64,000 nucleotides of DNA from assembly GCF_006385555.1 (NCBI RefSeq), contig NZ_CP041036.1, positions 1,426,001-1,490,000 of the forward strand, read 5' to 3'. The notes below the pieces were generated by a model, which was not told the origin of the DNA, ran no database searches, and saw only the letters and a list, made by a program, of their open reading frames with translations. Origin of the DNA: Shewanella polaris. GTDB taxonomy: Bacteria > Pseudomonadota > Gammaproteobacteria > Enterobacterales > Shewanellaceae. Position numbers and translations under genes: made by a program. This document shows, piece by piece, positions 19,526-28,763 of this stretch (positions are counted from its first letter, which is position 1; each line of letters begins with the position of its first letter).

Positions 19526-20437
19526 ATGCAATATTTCCCATTATTTGTTGATACTCAAGGTCTGCGGGTCTTATTGGTGGGTGCTGGTGAGGTTGCCACT
19601 CGTAAACTAGATCTGTTGTCTCGTACAGATGCTCATATTCATGTAATAGCACCAACGGTTGCCAACGATATTGAACATTATTATTCCCTAGGGCGCATTC
19701 AGTTGTCTCGCCGCGAAGTGCGCAGTGATGATATTGCCAATGTTGATATCATTTATCTTGCTACTGCCGATGAGCAATTGAACAAGGATTTTGCGCAATT
19801 GGCAACTGAGCGGGGGATTTGGGTGAATGTGGTCGATAGTCCTAAATTTTGTCGATTTATTACGCCTTCGATAGTGGATCGCGGTCGGTTAGTGGTTGCG
19901 ATAAGTACCGCAGGTGCAGCGCCAGTTTTTGCGCGAACTATTCGTTCCCGCCTCGAGACAATGCTACCGTCATCGTTAGCCCCTCTGTTTGATTTTGTTG
20001 CCAGTAAACGCGAAGAAGTACAAAATAAATTGCTTGCTGGAAAAGATAGACGATTGTTTTGGGAGCGGTTTTTTACCATTAACCAAGATAAATTTGATTC
20101 GTCAACAGAACAGCGCTATCTAGAGGCCTTTGAAAACTTTGGTGTTAAGGGGGAAATCCTCTTGTTGACTGTGGATACGCCGGCACATTTACTCCCGATT
20201 GCTGCAATGCCTTTGTTACAGACGTTAGACGTGATCTACAGCGATAGTGCGCTGGATAGTGAGATTAATGAATTATTAAGGCGAGATGCAAACAGAGACG
20301 TTATTCCTTTAGTAAGTGATATCACACATCAATATGAACAAGGAAGTCGTATGCTAATCGTTTCTTCTGTTGCTCAAATCGCTCAGTTCAGTGCACATTT
20401 CCCGATGGCAAAACATCTACGACCTGGCGCGATTTAA
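19526..20437 (+). CDS. Siroheme synthase-like protein: precorrin-2 dehydrogenase domain with a decayed methyltransferase-like tail
   Basis: Residues 1-205 match the N-terminal half of CysG: FVDTQGLRVLLVGAGEVATRKLDLL (NAD-binding), NVVDSPKFCRFITPSIVDRG and STAGAAPVFARTIRSRLE. That half oxidises precorrin-2 and inserts Fe2+ to make siroheme. Residues 210-285 follow the register of the CysG methyltransferase domain (KGEILLL... DVIYSDSALDSEINELLRRDANRD), but the AdoMet-binding GAGPGD motif is replaced by TVDTPAH and the rest of the domain is missing. A separate uroporphyrinogen methyltransferase would be needed. Confidence 0.85.
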   Translation: MQYFPLFVDTQGLRVLLVGAGEVATRKLDLLSRTDAHIHVIAPTVANDIEHYYSLGRIQLSRREVRSDDIANVDIIYLATADEQLNKDFAQLATERGIWVNVVDSPKFCRFITPSIVDRGRLVVAISTAGAAPVFARTIRSRLETMLPSSLAPLFDFVASKREEVQNKLLAGKDRRLFWERFFTINQDKFDSSTEQRYLEAFENFGVKGEILLLTVDTPAHLLPIAAMPLLQTLDVIYSDSALDSEINELLRRDANRDVIPLVSDITHQYEQGSRMLIVSSVAQIAQFSAHFPMAKHLRPGAI

Positions 20438-20463
20438 AGCGTTTTTCCAGATATTCTATTATG

Positions 20464-20495
20464 ACGAGTCTACTTTGTAGTAGACTCGTTTTTTT
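20464..20495 (+). terminator. Terminator of the rhodanese/siroheme operon
   Basis: The 11-bp stem ACGAGTCTACT/AGTAGACTCGT with loop TTGT is followed by seven T residues, 27 bp after the stop codon. An ORF that begins at 20461 runs through it, which argues against that start for yaeQ. Confidence 0.95.
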
Positions 20496-20514
20496 ATATT
20501 GTTTGGAACCCTTT

Positions 20515-21051
20515 ATGGCTGCTAAAGCTACCGTTTTTAAAGTATCACTGCAGATTGCTGATATGGATCGTCATTATTATGCGGATCATCAATTTACCCT
20601 AGCACAACACCCATCTGAAACGGATACTCGTATGATGGTACGTTTACTGGCATTCGCTTTAAATGCATCGGATAGTTTAGTGTTTAGTAAAGGTTTATGC
20701 GTTGATGATGAAGCAGAGCTTTGGGACAAAAGCTTGAGTGGTGAAATCGATCTTTGGGTTGAGTTTGGTCAAGCGGACGAAAAGTGGCTCAGAAAAGCTT
20801 GTGGACGATCAAAGCAAGTCATTCTATATACTTATGGTGGCCGAAGTGTGCCTATTTGGTGGCAACAAAACCAGCAAGCATTCACCCGCTACGATAATTT
20901 AACCGTGATTAACTTTCCTGAAGAGGCGGTCAAACAAATGGAAGTTTTTGTTAGTCGTAACATGGCATTACAAGTCAGCATAAGTGAGGGGCAAGTGTGG
21001 CTATCTGATGCTAATGATAGTGTGTTGATCGAGCCTGAAATATTAAAGTAA
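20515..21051 (+). CDS. yaeQ: YaeQ family protein
   Basis: The 178-residue protein matches YaeQ: MAAKATVFKVSLQIADMDRHYY, DTRMMVRLLAFAL, and GEIDLWVEFGQAD with the PD-(D/E)xK-like core of this nuclease-fold family. The cellular role is poorly defined. The start at 20515 is chosen because it fits the family and lies after the terminator at 20464-20495; an in-frame ATG at 20461 lies inside the terminator. Confidence 0.92.
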   Translation: MAAKATVFKVSLQIADMDRHYYADHQFTLAQHPSETDTRMMVRLLAFALNASDSLVFSKGLCVDDEAELWDKSLSGEIDLWVEFGQADEKWLRKACGRSKQVILYTYGGRSVPIWWQQNQQAFTRYDNLTVINFPEEAVKQMEVFVSRNMALQVSISEGQVWLSDANDSVLIEPEILK

Positions 21052-21258
21052 GTAGCGGTCTGAACCATATTTGTAACGACAATAAAGTGATTTCAACCTT
21101 AGTTTAGCAATGGTTAATTAAGTTTAATTAAATGGGTCTTGTACTAATAAAAACACAGGCAGATAATCAAATCAGATAGTAAACATCAAATGACTGACTA
21201 AATCATTAATATATATGATGTTTTATTTTTACGATAGTTATTGATTAAGGATGTTATT

Positions 21259-21849
21259 GTGAAGCAATTAGCCCTGTACCCAATTGAAAGAATTGATGAA
21301 TTGACCTCGCCAGAAGCTCATGAAGACATTTCAATGCTTTCCTCGGCCATAAATGTGTTTACTGATTTCAAGAATGTGACTCCACAAGTTATCGAATCGA
21401 GTACATCAGCTGTTAACGTTGAACATTTAATGCAGAAGTCTCATGTGCGTCTAAAATTAGTGATCGATAATAAAAACAGGTTTATCGGCTTAATCAGTTT
21501 TGAGTCTTTACAAAATCAAGAGATATTAAAACGTGTTGCTGCGGGGCATCAGCGTGAACAGCTTACGGTTGCTGATTTTATGATCCCTAAGGAACAACTT
21601 AAAGCGATTGATTTTGACGATTTAAGTTATGCACGAATAGGTGATGTGATTGAGACATTGCAGTCAGCAGGGCAGCAGCATTGTTTAGTGTTAGATCGAG
21701 AAAATCATACTATTCGAGGCGTATTATCTGCTAATGATATTGCTCGCCGATTAAAGCTTGCCGTCGATGTAAGTACACCAAACTCTTTTGCATCAATATT
21801 TGACGTTATTACTAAAAATCAGCAACCTGTTGGACTGAAAGTACCATAA
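21259..21849 (+). CDS. CBS-domain pair protein
   Basis: The 196-residue protein contains two CBS motifs (about residues 55-110, with VEHLMQKSHVRLKLVIDNKNRFIGLISF, and 125-180, with QQHCLVLDRENHTIRGVLSANDIARRL). Such pairs bind adenine nucleotides or AdoMet and usually regulate an attached or separate partner; none is fused here. GTG at 21259 is chosen because AAGGATG lies just upstream. A TTG at 21241 lacks a ribosome binding site. Confidence 0.8.
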   Translation: MKQLALYPIERIDELTSPEAHEDISMLSSAINVFTDFKNVTPQVIESSTSAVNVEHLMQKSHVRLKLVIDNKNRFIGLISFESLQNQEILKRVAAGHQREQLTVADFMIPKEQLKAIDFDDLSYARIGDVIETLQSAGQQHCLVLDRENHTIRGVLSANDIARRLKLAVDVSTPNSFASIFDVITKNQQPVGLKVP

Positions 21850-21883
21850 TATTAAAGTTAACCCCCCCATTAACTAATGAATA

Positions 21884-21912
21884 AAAAATAGCCACATTAT
21901 GTGGCTATTTTT
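21884..21912. terminator. Bidirectional terminator between the CBS gene and the subtilase gene
   Basis: The 12-bp stem AAAAATAGCCAC/GTGGCTATTTTT with loop ATTAT has A-runs and T-runs on either side. It serves the two convergent genes. Confidence 0.92.
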
Positions 21913-21930
21913 ATGTTCAACCGAACTATA

Positions 21931-24378
21931 TTATTGGAAGCTTAAACTCCAAGTATCGATATATCCGGTGTCTTGGTTGGCATTATCAACTGCTTTCAAT
22001 GTCCATATACCACTTGACTCAACACCTGCCATATTAGCTGTGTAAGTCTGGGTTAGATTATCAGTACCACCACCAGTGTTGTTATGCAGTACAACAGTTT
22101 GGCCCGTAGGGCTAACTAACTGGATTTTTAAATCACCAATATAAGTATGAATAATTCCTATAGACACTGATACCGTTCCAGAATCACCACTGCGGCTAAC
22201 CGTTATAGGACTAGTAATGCCAGTAGTGCTGTTGTCTGGGATCGTATAATTCCCAGTATTAGTGTAGCTAGCAGGGCCGCCTGTGTTGCTGCCACCAGTG
22301 CTACCAGCGGTGTAGTTAGCCACTAAACCTACACCATTAAATGCACTGTAACCTTGTACCATCACATAGTAGGTACCAGATTGAGGTGTTGCTATTGGGC
22401 AAGATTCAGCATTACCACTTTTCCATGGACGACAGTCGTAACTACTGCTGGTAGGAGATGCGCCATACTGTACATACAAGTCAGCATCACCTGTACCACC
22501 ACTCATGGTGAAACTTAAATCACTTGCGCCTGCAGGAACGTCTAACGAGAAATATAACTCATCGTTTTTAGCACCAGCTAAAGCTGTTTTTGCCACACCG
22601 TTTTCAAGTACGCTGTCACCAGAACCTGTTCCCGGATCGGTTGGGCCATTACATGATTCGTCTAGGTAAGCTTTTGCTGCGGTTGCATTGACCATACCGT
22701 AACCTGTTTGGTTATCACGACCGGCAACGCTTAGGTCATCTGCTGTTGCATTCAATGCCGCACGTACTTCACTGGCGCTACATTCCGGGTGGTAACTCCA
22801 CACCAATGTTGCTACCCCTGATACATGTGGTGTTGCCATTGAGGTACCATTGTAATATTCGTAATCTTCATTACCTTGGTTACTTACCGTAGCGGATTGG
22901 CCTATTTGGGCTTTAAGTGCCAGACCCGTAGCACGATCTACAGAGACAGAAGGAACGGTTATGTCACTATTAGCATCAACCAAAAATGGATTTTGTAAGC
23001 CAGGTAACGCACTATTACTGTAGACGATGATCCCAGATGCACCAGCATCTTTACAGGCCTTTGTTGAGTCTATTTCGGGATAGCTAGAACCTTGATTCCC
23101 AACACGTTCAACTAAACAAATTTTGTTGCTCATATTACCGCAGTTAAAGCTAGACCCACTCACGGTACATTCAGCCAGTGTGGCCGTAGCACTCGCGTTA
23201 ATAGGTGCAGCAGTATAGCTGCTCCCTGATGGCGTTAAGCGGTTGTGCGGTACTACGCCATTGTTAAAGTATGATTGGCCACCAATGGTTATATCAGCTA
23301 AACGACCTTCGCCGACGGTTACCGTTGATAGAATTGCCTCACCGGGTCCCGAAATTTCAACTTGGTCTGTATACTGTGAAAAAGCAGCATGATCGAGATT
23401 GCTGTCAACTGCCGCAACAGACATAACGCTATCATAAGATGCTGGGTAGCTATAAGAACTGTCGCCAGCATTACCCGCCGCCGCAATTAATAACACTCCA
23501 TTATTGTAATGAGCCGTTAATGCATTGCGCTCAGTGGTTGTTGAGCCACTGCCACCTAAGCTCATGGTGACAACGTTTGCGTTACCTGAATCAACACAGG
23601 TATCGATAGCGGCTACTAATGATGACGAGTAACCCCATCCTGCCTCATTAAATACTTTAACAACGTGAATATTGGCATTTTGATTAGGCATTACCCCAAC
23701 AACACCTTCACTATTAGCAATAGCGGCAATGGTACCTGCTACATGAGTACCATGAGCATTATTATTACCTGGTTGATACCAGTTACCTGTGCCTGAATTA
23801 TTGGTACCAGTTGCATTGTTACCGCTTAAATCATTGTGGCTACGGTCATAACCAGAATCAATAATACAGATAGTACGATTACCTGCTTGGCTGTCACTTA
23901 AGACGGTTGCACCAACAAAAGTTTGTCCCCAAGGCGTTGTCTCTGCGAGCAGTCTACGAGGCAAATCCTCTTCTACATATTCAACGTCTTGACGCAAACG
24001 CAATGCTTTAATCGAAGGCGAGTCGAGTTTCACCGAGTAACTATTACTACGACCAACACGTTTCATTTCTCGTGCTTTAACGCTATTTAACGCTCTATAC
24101 TGAGTGAATACTTCATTTGAACGAGGTTCATAAGACATGCTATTGCTGTCTGTTTCTACATCCAAATTTTGTATTGCTGCACTACTACTCAATGTTTGTG
24201 CGGCATTGTCATTTCGAAATTTAACAATATAACGTTTAGGTAGGGGAGACTCTTGCTGAATCTGTTGGTTAGTTGCTGAGAGTTGAGAAGGGGCTGGTGC
24301 TGCGTTGACTTGAGTTGAAATAGCCAAAGCGAGTGCAGTCATGCTAAGCACGACTGCTGGGTTTTTATGATTTTTCAT
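21931..24378 (-). CDS. Secreted subtilisin-like serine protease with PA, PPC and P/proprotein domains
   Basis: A predicted exported S8 peptidase of 815 residues. It has a signal peptide ending at about VNA-AP, an inhibitor I9 prodomain (PKRYIVKF...), and the catalytic triad Asp in CIIDSGYDRSH, His in NAHGTHVAGTIAA and Ser in NGTSMATPHVSG. A PA insert lies between His and Ser. A pre-peptidase C-terminal domain (ADLYVQYGASP) and a proprotein-convertase P-like domain (IGDLKIQLVSPTG) follow. ATG at 24378 is preferred (GGAAGA upstream, direct start of the signal peptide) over 24390. It probably degrades protein outside the cell. Confidence 0.93.
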   Translation of the reverse strand: MKNHKNPAVVLSMTALALAISTQVNAAPAPSQLSATNQQIQQESPLPKRYIVKFRNDNAAQTLSSSAAIQNLDVETDSNSMSYEPRSNEVFTQYRALNSVKAREMKRVGRSNSYSVKLDSPSIKALRLRQDVEYVEEDLPRRLLAETTPWGQTFVGATVLSDSQAGNRTICIIDSGYDRSHNDLSGNNATGTNNSGTGNWYQPGNNNAHGTHVAGTIAAIANSEGVVGVMPNQNANIHVVKVFNEAGWGYSSSLVAAIDTCVDSGNANVVTMSLGGSGSTTTERNALTAHYNNGVLLIAAAGNAGDSSYSYPASYDSVMSVAAVDSNLDHAAFSQYTDQVEISGPGEAILSTVTVGEGRLADITIGGQSYFNNGVVPHNRLTPSGSSYTAAPINASATATLAECTVSGSSFNCGNMSNKICLVERVGNQGSSYPEIDSTKACKDAGASGIIVYSNSALPGLQNPFLVDANSDITVPSVSVDRATGLALKAQIGQSATVSNQGNEDYEYYNGTSMATPHVSGVATLVWSYHPECSASEVRAALNATADDLSVAGRDNQTGYGMVNATAAKAYLDESCNGPTDPGTGSGDSVLENGVAKTALAGAKNDELYFSLDVPAGASDLSFTMSGGTGDADLYVQYGASPTSSSYDCRPWKSGNAESCPIATPQSGTYYVMVQGYSAFNGVGLVANYTAGSTGGSNTGGPASYTNTGNYTIPDNSTTGITSPITVSRSGDSGTVSVSIGIIHTYIGDLKIQLVSPTGQTVVLHNNTGGGTDNLTQTYTANMAGVESSGIWTLKAVDNANQDTGYIDTWSLSFQ

Positions 24379-24390
24379 ATTATCTTCCAT

Positions 24391-24777
24391 GTTAATCAGG
24401 GGACGTAATGTCTTTTATAATTATGTTTTATTGATAAGCTTATTCTGCTTACCTGTTTAAAAGGTAATCAATAATTAACCGAATGTAAACATTAAGTTAA
24501 TTATTTGTTGCTTGCGTAGCAGCGCGTTATTCTGTTTTATTTTGGATTTACAAATCGTTTTAGTGAATTTTACTTTTATTTTATTTTGTTAAAGTGGCTG
24601 ATTAGTAATGCTTTATTTATTTGATGTAGTGATTTAGTTTAGTTTAGGTTCGAACGAATTAATCAGTTTTTACTAATGAACATTTTGTTAATGTAACTGA
24701 GTGTAGTTTTACAAAGTAGGAGGGGAAAAGTGTTTACGAAGAGAGAGGAAATAACTTATCAGTTTTATCACAGATAA
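24391..24777. other. Intergenic region upstream of the subtilase gene
   Basis: This A/T-rich stretch of about 390 bp holds no ORF I can support. It must contain the subtilase promoter on the - strand. No operator could be assigned. Confidence 0.5.
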
Positions 24778-24803
24778 TAAAAAACCACCGATGGTGGTTT
24801 TTA
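24778..24803 (-). terminator. Terminator of the RND-DUF2892-rhodanese operon
   Basis: The 9-bp stem AAAACCACC/GGTGGTTTT with loop GAT has an A-run on its left that is a T-run on the - strand. It lies about 30 bp after the end of the rhodanese gene. Confidence 0.9.
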
Positions 24804-24831
24804 GTATTATAGATTTAGTTGATGGCAGAGA

Positions 24832-25212
24832 TTATCGTGACGACATTAATGTGTCTAAACCGCCAGCATTATAGGTTTTACTATACCCTTGCTTAACTAA
24901 TGCATTTTGCGCCATTCCACTTCGACGTCCACTACGGCAATACAATACGACATCGGTATCTTTTGCTAAATTCAATTTCGCTAGTTGGGGCACTATTTGA
25001 TCGAATGGGATATTAATTGCGCCATTAATATGACCCGCTGCAAACTCCTCTGCAGTACGGACATCAATTACCATATCCCCTTTATCTATTTTTTGCCAAG
25101 CCACATTTGGATCTTGTTCTACCACTTGTGCTGGTGAAATAAAAGATACTGCTAACATTGCAACTAATGCTAATAACTGACTGGATAATTTGGTAATCGA
25201 ATTTTTTAACAC
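24832..25212 (-). CDS. Periplasmic rhodanese (PspE/YgaP-rhodanese type)
   Basis: The 126-residue protein has a signal peptide (about residues 1-29, hydrophobic LLALVAMLAVSFISPAQ) and a rhodanese domain with DVRTAEEFAAGHINGAINIP and the active-site loop CRSGRRSG. It probably carries sulfane sulfur in the periplasm. It is the last gene of an operon with a DUF2892 membrane protein and an RND pump; the DUF2892 gene ends 16 bp upstream. Confidence 0.88.
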   Translation of the reverse strand: MLKNSITKLSSQLLALVAMLAVSFISPAQVVEQDPNVAWQKIDKGDMVIDVRTAEEFAAGHINGAINIPFDQIVPQLAKLNLAKDTDVVLYCRSGRRSGMAQNALVKQGYSKTYNAGGLDTLMSSR

Positions 25213-25228
25213 AATTATTTCCTTGTTT

Positions 25229-25441
25229 CTATTTAGCTAATGCTATTTCAGCTGCTGTTTTAATGCCCATTTTTTTCATTACTATCGCAGCTGGACAAAA
25301 ACCTGTAAATGCACTCTGAAATAGATTAGCGCCTACAAATACAGTAAGCCAGACAAAGTATGGGCTGACGGTTACTGTTAAGACTACGGACAATAAAACC
25401 ATAAAACCACCAAAGGCTATAATACATCTTTCTAATGACAT
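25229..25441 (-). CDS. DUF2892 small membrane protein (YgaP-like transmembrane part)
   Basis: The 70-residue protein has two hydrophobic helices (about residues 7-28 and 31-50) and the family segment LFQSAFTGFCPAAIVMKKMG with a conserved cysteine. In E. coli YgaP this membrane part and a rhodanese domain are one protein; here they are two adjacent genes. It probably sits in the inner membrane and may act with the downstream rhodanese. Confidence 0.87.
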   Translation of the reverse strand: MSLERCIIAFGGFMVLLSVVLTVTVSPYFVWLTVFVGANLFQSAFTGFCPAAIVMKKMGIKTAAEIALAK

Positions 25442-25485
25442 TTTTAACTTCCTATTGGGCTTTGCCCTGTTTGCAAAATAATATG

Positions 25486-28400
25486 TTAACTTTCTTTATT
25501 GATGTATTTATGTTTCATCACCGAAAAATACAACACCGGTATAACGACTAACGTTAAAATGGTTGAGATAAAAATCCCAAAAATTAAACTAATGGCCAAA
25601 CCATTAAAAATGGGGTCATCTATAATAAATAACGCTCCAATTATTGCCGCTAATGCTGTTAACATAATGGGCTTTGCCCGTACCGCGCCAGAGTGGATAA
25701 CAGCTTGCTCTAAGGGCACGCCTGCGGCTATTTGTTGATTAATGAAATCAACTAGCAATATTGAGTTTCGAACAATAATGCCGGCTAGCGCTATCATGCC
25801 TATCATAGAAGGCGCGGTGAATTGAGCGCCTAACAAAGCATGTCCTGGCATAACGCCGATAATAGTTAATGGAATTGGCGCCATGATAATGAGTGGCACA
25901 ATATAAGATTTAAATTGACCCACTACGAGTAAGTAAATGGCGATCATGCCAACGGCATATGCAATACCCATATCGCGGAAGGTTTCATAAGTTATTTTCC
26001 ATTCACCGTCCCATAAAATAGATACATCTGTTAATCCATCAGGCTGATTAACCAAGTTTTGTTGAATAGGATAGCTTGAGTCACCTTGTTCATTTTGTTG
26101 ATTAATTTGACTAACCATGTCGAACATCCCATAAAGAGGGCTGCCTGTTGGGCCTGCCATATCAGCAATGACCATGATCATTGGCACCATGTTTTTATGA
26201 ACAATCGGTGCATTAATAGTCTGTTGATGTACTTTTACTAATTCAGCCAATGGTACTGTGCTACCTGACTGACTCGGCAAACGTAATAGCAATACTTGTT
26301 TTAAGTCCAATTTAGCCGCTTCATCAAGCTGTAATCTTATCGGCGTGGGCTGCATTAACTGTTCTTGATGTAAATAATTGACATCCTTACCATCAACAGC
26401 AGTGCTGATAGCTTCCACGATACTGGCATAAGAAACCCCCATTAAACTGGCTTTATTACGGTCAATAATGACTTGCCATTTCTGTTGCTGTGCTGGCAGA
26501 TAGATATCCATATCAACAACGTATTCAGTATCTTTGAAACGCTGTAACAAGTCATTGGCTGCTTGCTCACGTAACTCGGTGTTAGGTGCATAAACCTCGG
26601 CTACGATAGGGGACCAAACTGGCGGTCCTGGAGGCACTTCAACAATCTTGATATTGGCTTGATAGCGTAGACCAATTTGTTGCAATGGTTCGCGTACAGA
26701 TGATGCAATCGTGTGACTGTCACGGTCGCGATGTTTCTTATCCACTAGATTAACTTGGATTTCTCCCAGCTCTTGGCTGCTACGTAAAAAATAATGTCGT
26801 ACCAAACCATTAAAGTTCATTGGAGCATGTGTACCGGCGTACAACTGTAAATGCTCAACCTCTTCTACATTGCTGAGATATTGACTAAGATCTTGTAGTA
26901 CTCTTTGTGTTTGCTCCACAGGAGTTCCTTCAGGCATGTCGACCATCACCTGAAACTCTGATTTATTATCAAAAGGCAGCATTTTTAATACCACAGCTTG
27001 CATTACAGGTAAGGCGGTAGCAAAGACAATCAATAATATGATCCCTAAAGCTAAGCCTTTACGTGCTTTTGGGGCATGTTCGCCGATTAAAAAAGGACTC
27101 ATTATTCGCGTAAACAAACGTGTTAATCGATTGTCTTCTTCAACCGCAATGCCAGTATTTGTCGCTGCACTATTTGAACTAGATGACTTTTTATGAGGCT
27201 TAAGTAAATGGTTGCTTAACCAAGGCGTCATAATAAAGGCGATTAACAATGAAATAATCATCCCCATGCTGGCATTAATTGGAATTGGGCTCATGTATGG
27301 TCCCATTAGTCCTGATACAAATGCCATAGGTAATAACGCTGCAATTACCGTAAAGGTGGCTAATATTGTTGGTCCGCCCACCTCATCAACGGCATGAGGA
27401 ATAAGTTCACCAATGGGTTTATCACTCATTGCCATATGTCGGTGAATATTCTCTACCACCACGATGGCATCATCGACCAAAATACCAATAGAGAAAATAA
27501 GTGCAAACAATGAAATCCGATTTAACGTAAATCCCCATGCCCAAGATGCAAACAGGGTAATGGCGAGAGTGATAATAATCGCAACACCGACCACGGCTGA
27601 CTCGCGTAATCCCATGGCGAAAAACACCAAGAGCACAACTGCAGATGTAGCAAAAATCAGCTTGAATATAAGGGTGTTGGATTTATCTCCGGCTGTTTTA
27701 CCGTAGTTTCGGGAGACTGCAACGTCAACATTATCTGGAATTAACACATTATCGACGGCATCGATTTTAGCTAACACAGCATTAGCAATATCAACGGCAT
27801 TTTGACCGGCTTGTTTACCGATTGCGATAGTAACAGCAGGATAAGTGCCTTTATCTGTTACATGCCAAACGTGTTGTTTGGGGATATCGCTTTTAAGACT
27901 TACATTGGCAATATCAGATAAATATACTGCTTGAGGCAATGGAGTTTGTTCTGTAGTTGCCTCGGGTTGATTCACTTTGATTAATAGATTACTGACATCA
28001 TCCGGAGTTTGTAAAAACTGACCCGTTTGCAGCTTAATTTCTTGATTATATTGCGTCATCGAACCGAGGGTCGACGCTTGGTTATTATTCTGCAGTGCGT
28101 TACTGATATCGGTAAATGTCACCCCGAAGCTGTTCATTTTCACCGGATCTATACGCACATTTAACACTATTTCATGGCCACCTTGGGTATAAATCTCTCG
28201 TGTACCCGGTATTCGTTTTAGTTCAGTTTCTAGACCTGATGCAACTAAGGTGAGTTGTTCTGCCGTCATGCTAGGGTCTTTAGACCAAAGCGTTAATCCT
28301 ACTATTGGCACATCGTCAATGCCTCTGGGTTTGATTAACGGCTGACCAATACCTGCTGCATGATTAAACTTGTCGCTATTTGAGTAAAGTTGGTTATATA

Positions 28401-28758
28401 AATTAACCACGGCTTCATCTCGTGGAACCCCAACTTCAAAAATGGCAATAATGAGCGCGCCATCAGGCTGAGAAAAGGAGTAAAGCGTATCAATCCCTTT
28501 TATTTCAGAAATGATGCGTTCTGCTGGCAAGGTAACTTGATTCTCTACTTCTGTGGGTGTAGCACCAGGGTAGGGAATAAACACATCAGCAAAAGTGACA
28601 TCAATTTGAGGTTCTTCTTCTTTTGGGGTGATGATTACGGCAAAAATACCGAGTAATAACCCCAAAATGGCTAACAAAGGTGTAATGGCATTATGTTGAA
28701 ATGTCTTTGCTATGGAGCCAGAAATACCGAGTTTTTTTGAATCATTTGGTGTTGTCAT
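25486..28758 (-). CDS. RND efflux transporter, inner-membrane permease
   Basis: The 1090-residue proton-driven pump has twelve membrane segments and two large periplasmic loops, in the AcrB-like class. The paired aspartates of TM4 are present in ILVDDAIVVVENIHRH, which supports proton coupling. The N-terminus (ITPKEEEPQIDVTFADVFIPYPGATPTEVENQV) fits pumps distinct from the metal-exporting CusA group. The adaptor gene ends 5 bp upstream. No outer-membrane channel gene is nearby, so a TolC-type protein encoded elsewhere is probably used. The substrate is unknown. Confidence 0.92.
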   Translation of the reverse strand: MTTPNDSKKLGISGSIAKTFQHNAITPLLAILGLLLGIFAVIITPKEEEPQIDVTFADVFIPYPGATPTEVENQVTLPAERIISEIKGIDTLYSFSQPDGALIIAIFEVGVPRDEAVVNLYNQLYSNSDKFNHAAGIGQPLIKPRGIDDVPIVGLTLWSKDPSMTAEQLTLVASGLETELKRIPGTREIYTQGGHEIVLNVRIDPVKMNSFGVTFTDISNALQNNNQASTLGSMTQYNQEIKLQTGQFLQTPDDVSNLLIKVNQPEATTEQTPLPQAVYLSDIANVSLKSDIPKQHVWHVTDKGTYPAVTIAIGKQAGQNAVDIANAVLAKIDAVDNVLIPDNVDVAVSRNYGKTAGDKSNTLIFKLIFATSAVVLLVFFAMGLRESAVVGVAIIITLAITLFASWAWGFTLNRISLFALIFSIGILVDDAIVVVENIHRHMAMSDKPIGELIPHAVDEVGGPTILATFTVIAALLPMAFVSGLMGPYMSPIPINASMGMIISLLIAFIMTPWLSNHLLKPHKKSSSSNSAATNTGIAVEEDNRLTRLFTRIMSPFLIGEHAPKARKGLALGIILLIVFATALPVMQAVVLKMLPFDNKSEFQVMVDMPEGTPVEQTQRVLQDLSQYLSNVEEVEHLQLYAGTHAPMNFNGLVRHYFLRSSQELGEIQVNLVDKKHRDRDSHTIASSVREPLQQIGLRYQANIKIVEVPPGPPVWSPIVAEVYAPNTELREQAANDLLQRFKDTEYVVDMDIYLPAQQQKWQVIIDRNKASLMGVSYASIVEAISTAVDGKDVNYLHQEQLMQPTPIRLQLDEAAKLDLKQVLLLRLPSQSGSTVPLAELVKVHQQTINAPIVHKNMVPMIMVIADMAGPTGSPLYGMFDMVSQINQQNEQGDSSYPIQQNLVNQPDGLTDVSILWDGEWKITYETFRDMGIAYAVGMIAIYLLVVGQFKSYIVPLIIMAPIPLTIIGVMPGHALLGAQFTAPSMIGMIALAGIIVRNSILLVDFINQQIAAGVPLEQAVIHSGAVRAKPIMLTALAAIIGALFIIDDPIFNGLAISLIFGIFISTILTLVVIPVLYFSVMKHKYINKES

Positions 28759-28763
28759 TGAGA

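Noticed and set aside
20461..20514. Upstream start for yaeQ
   Set aside because: The ATG at 20461 lies in the terminator of the previous operon, and the extra residues do not fit the family.
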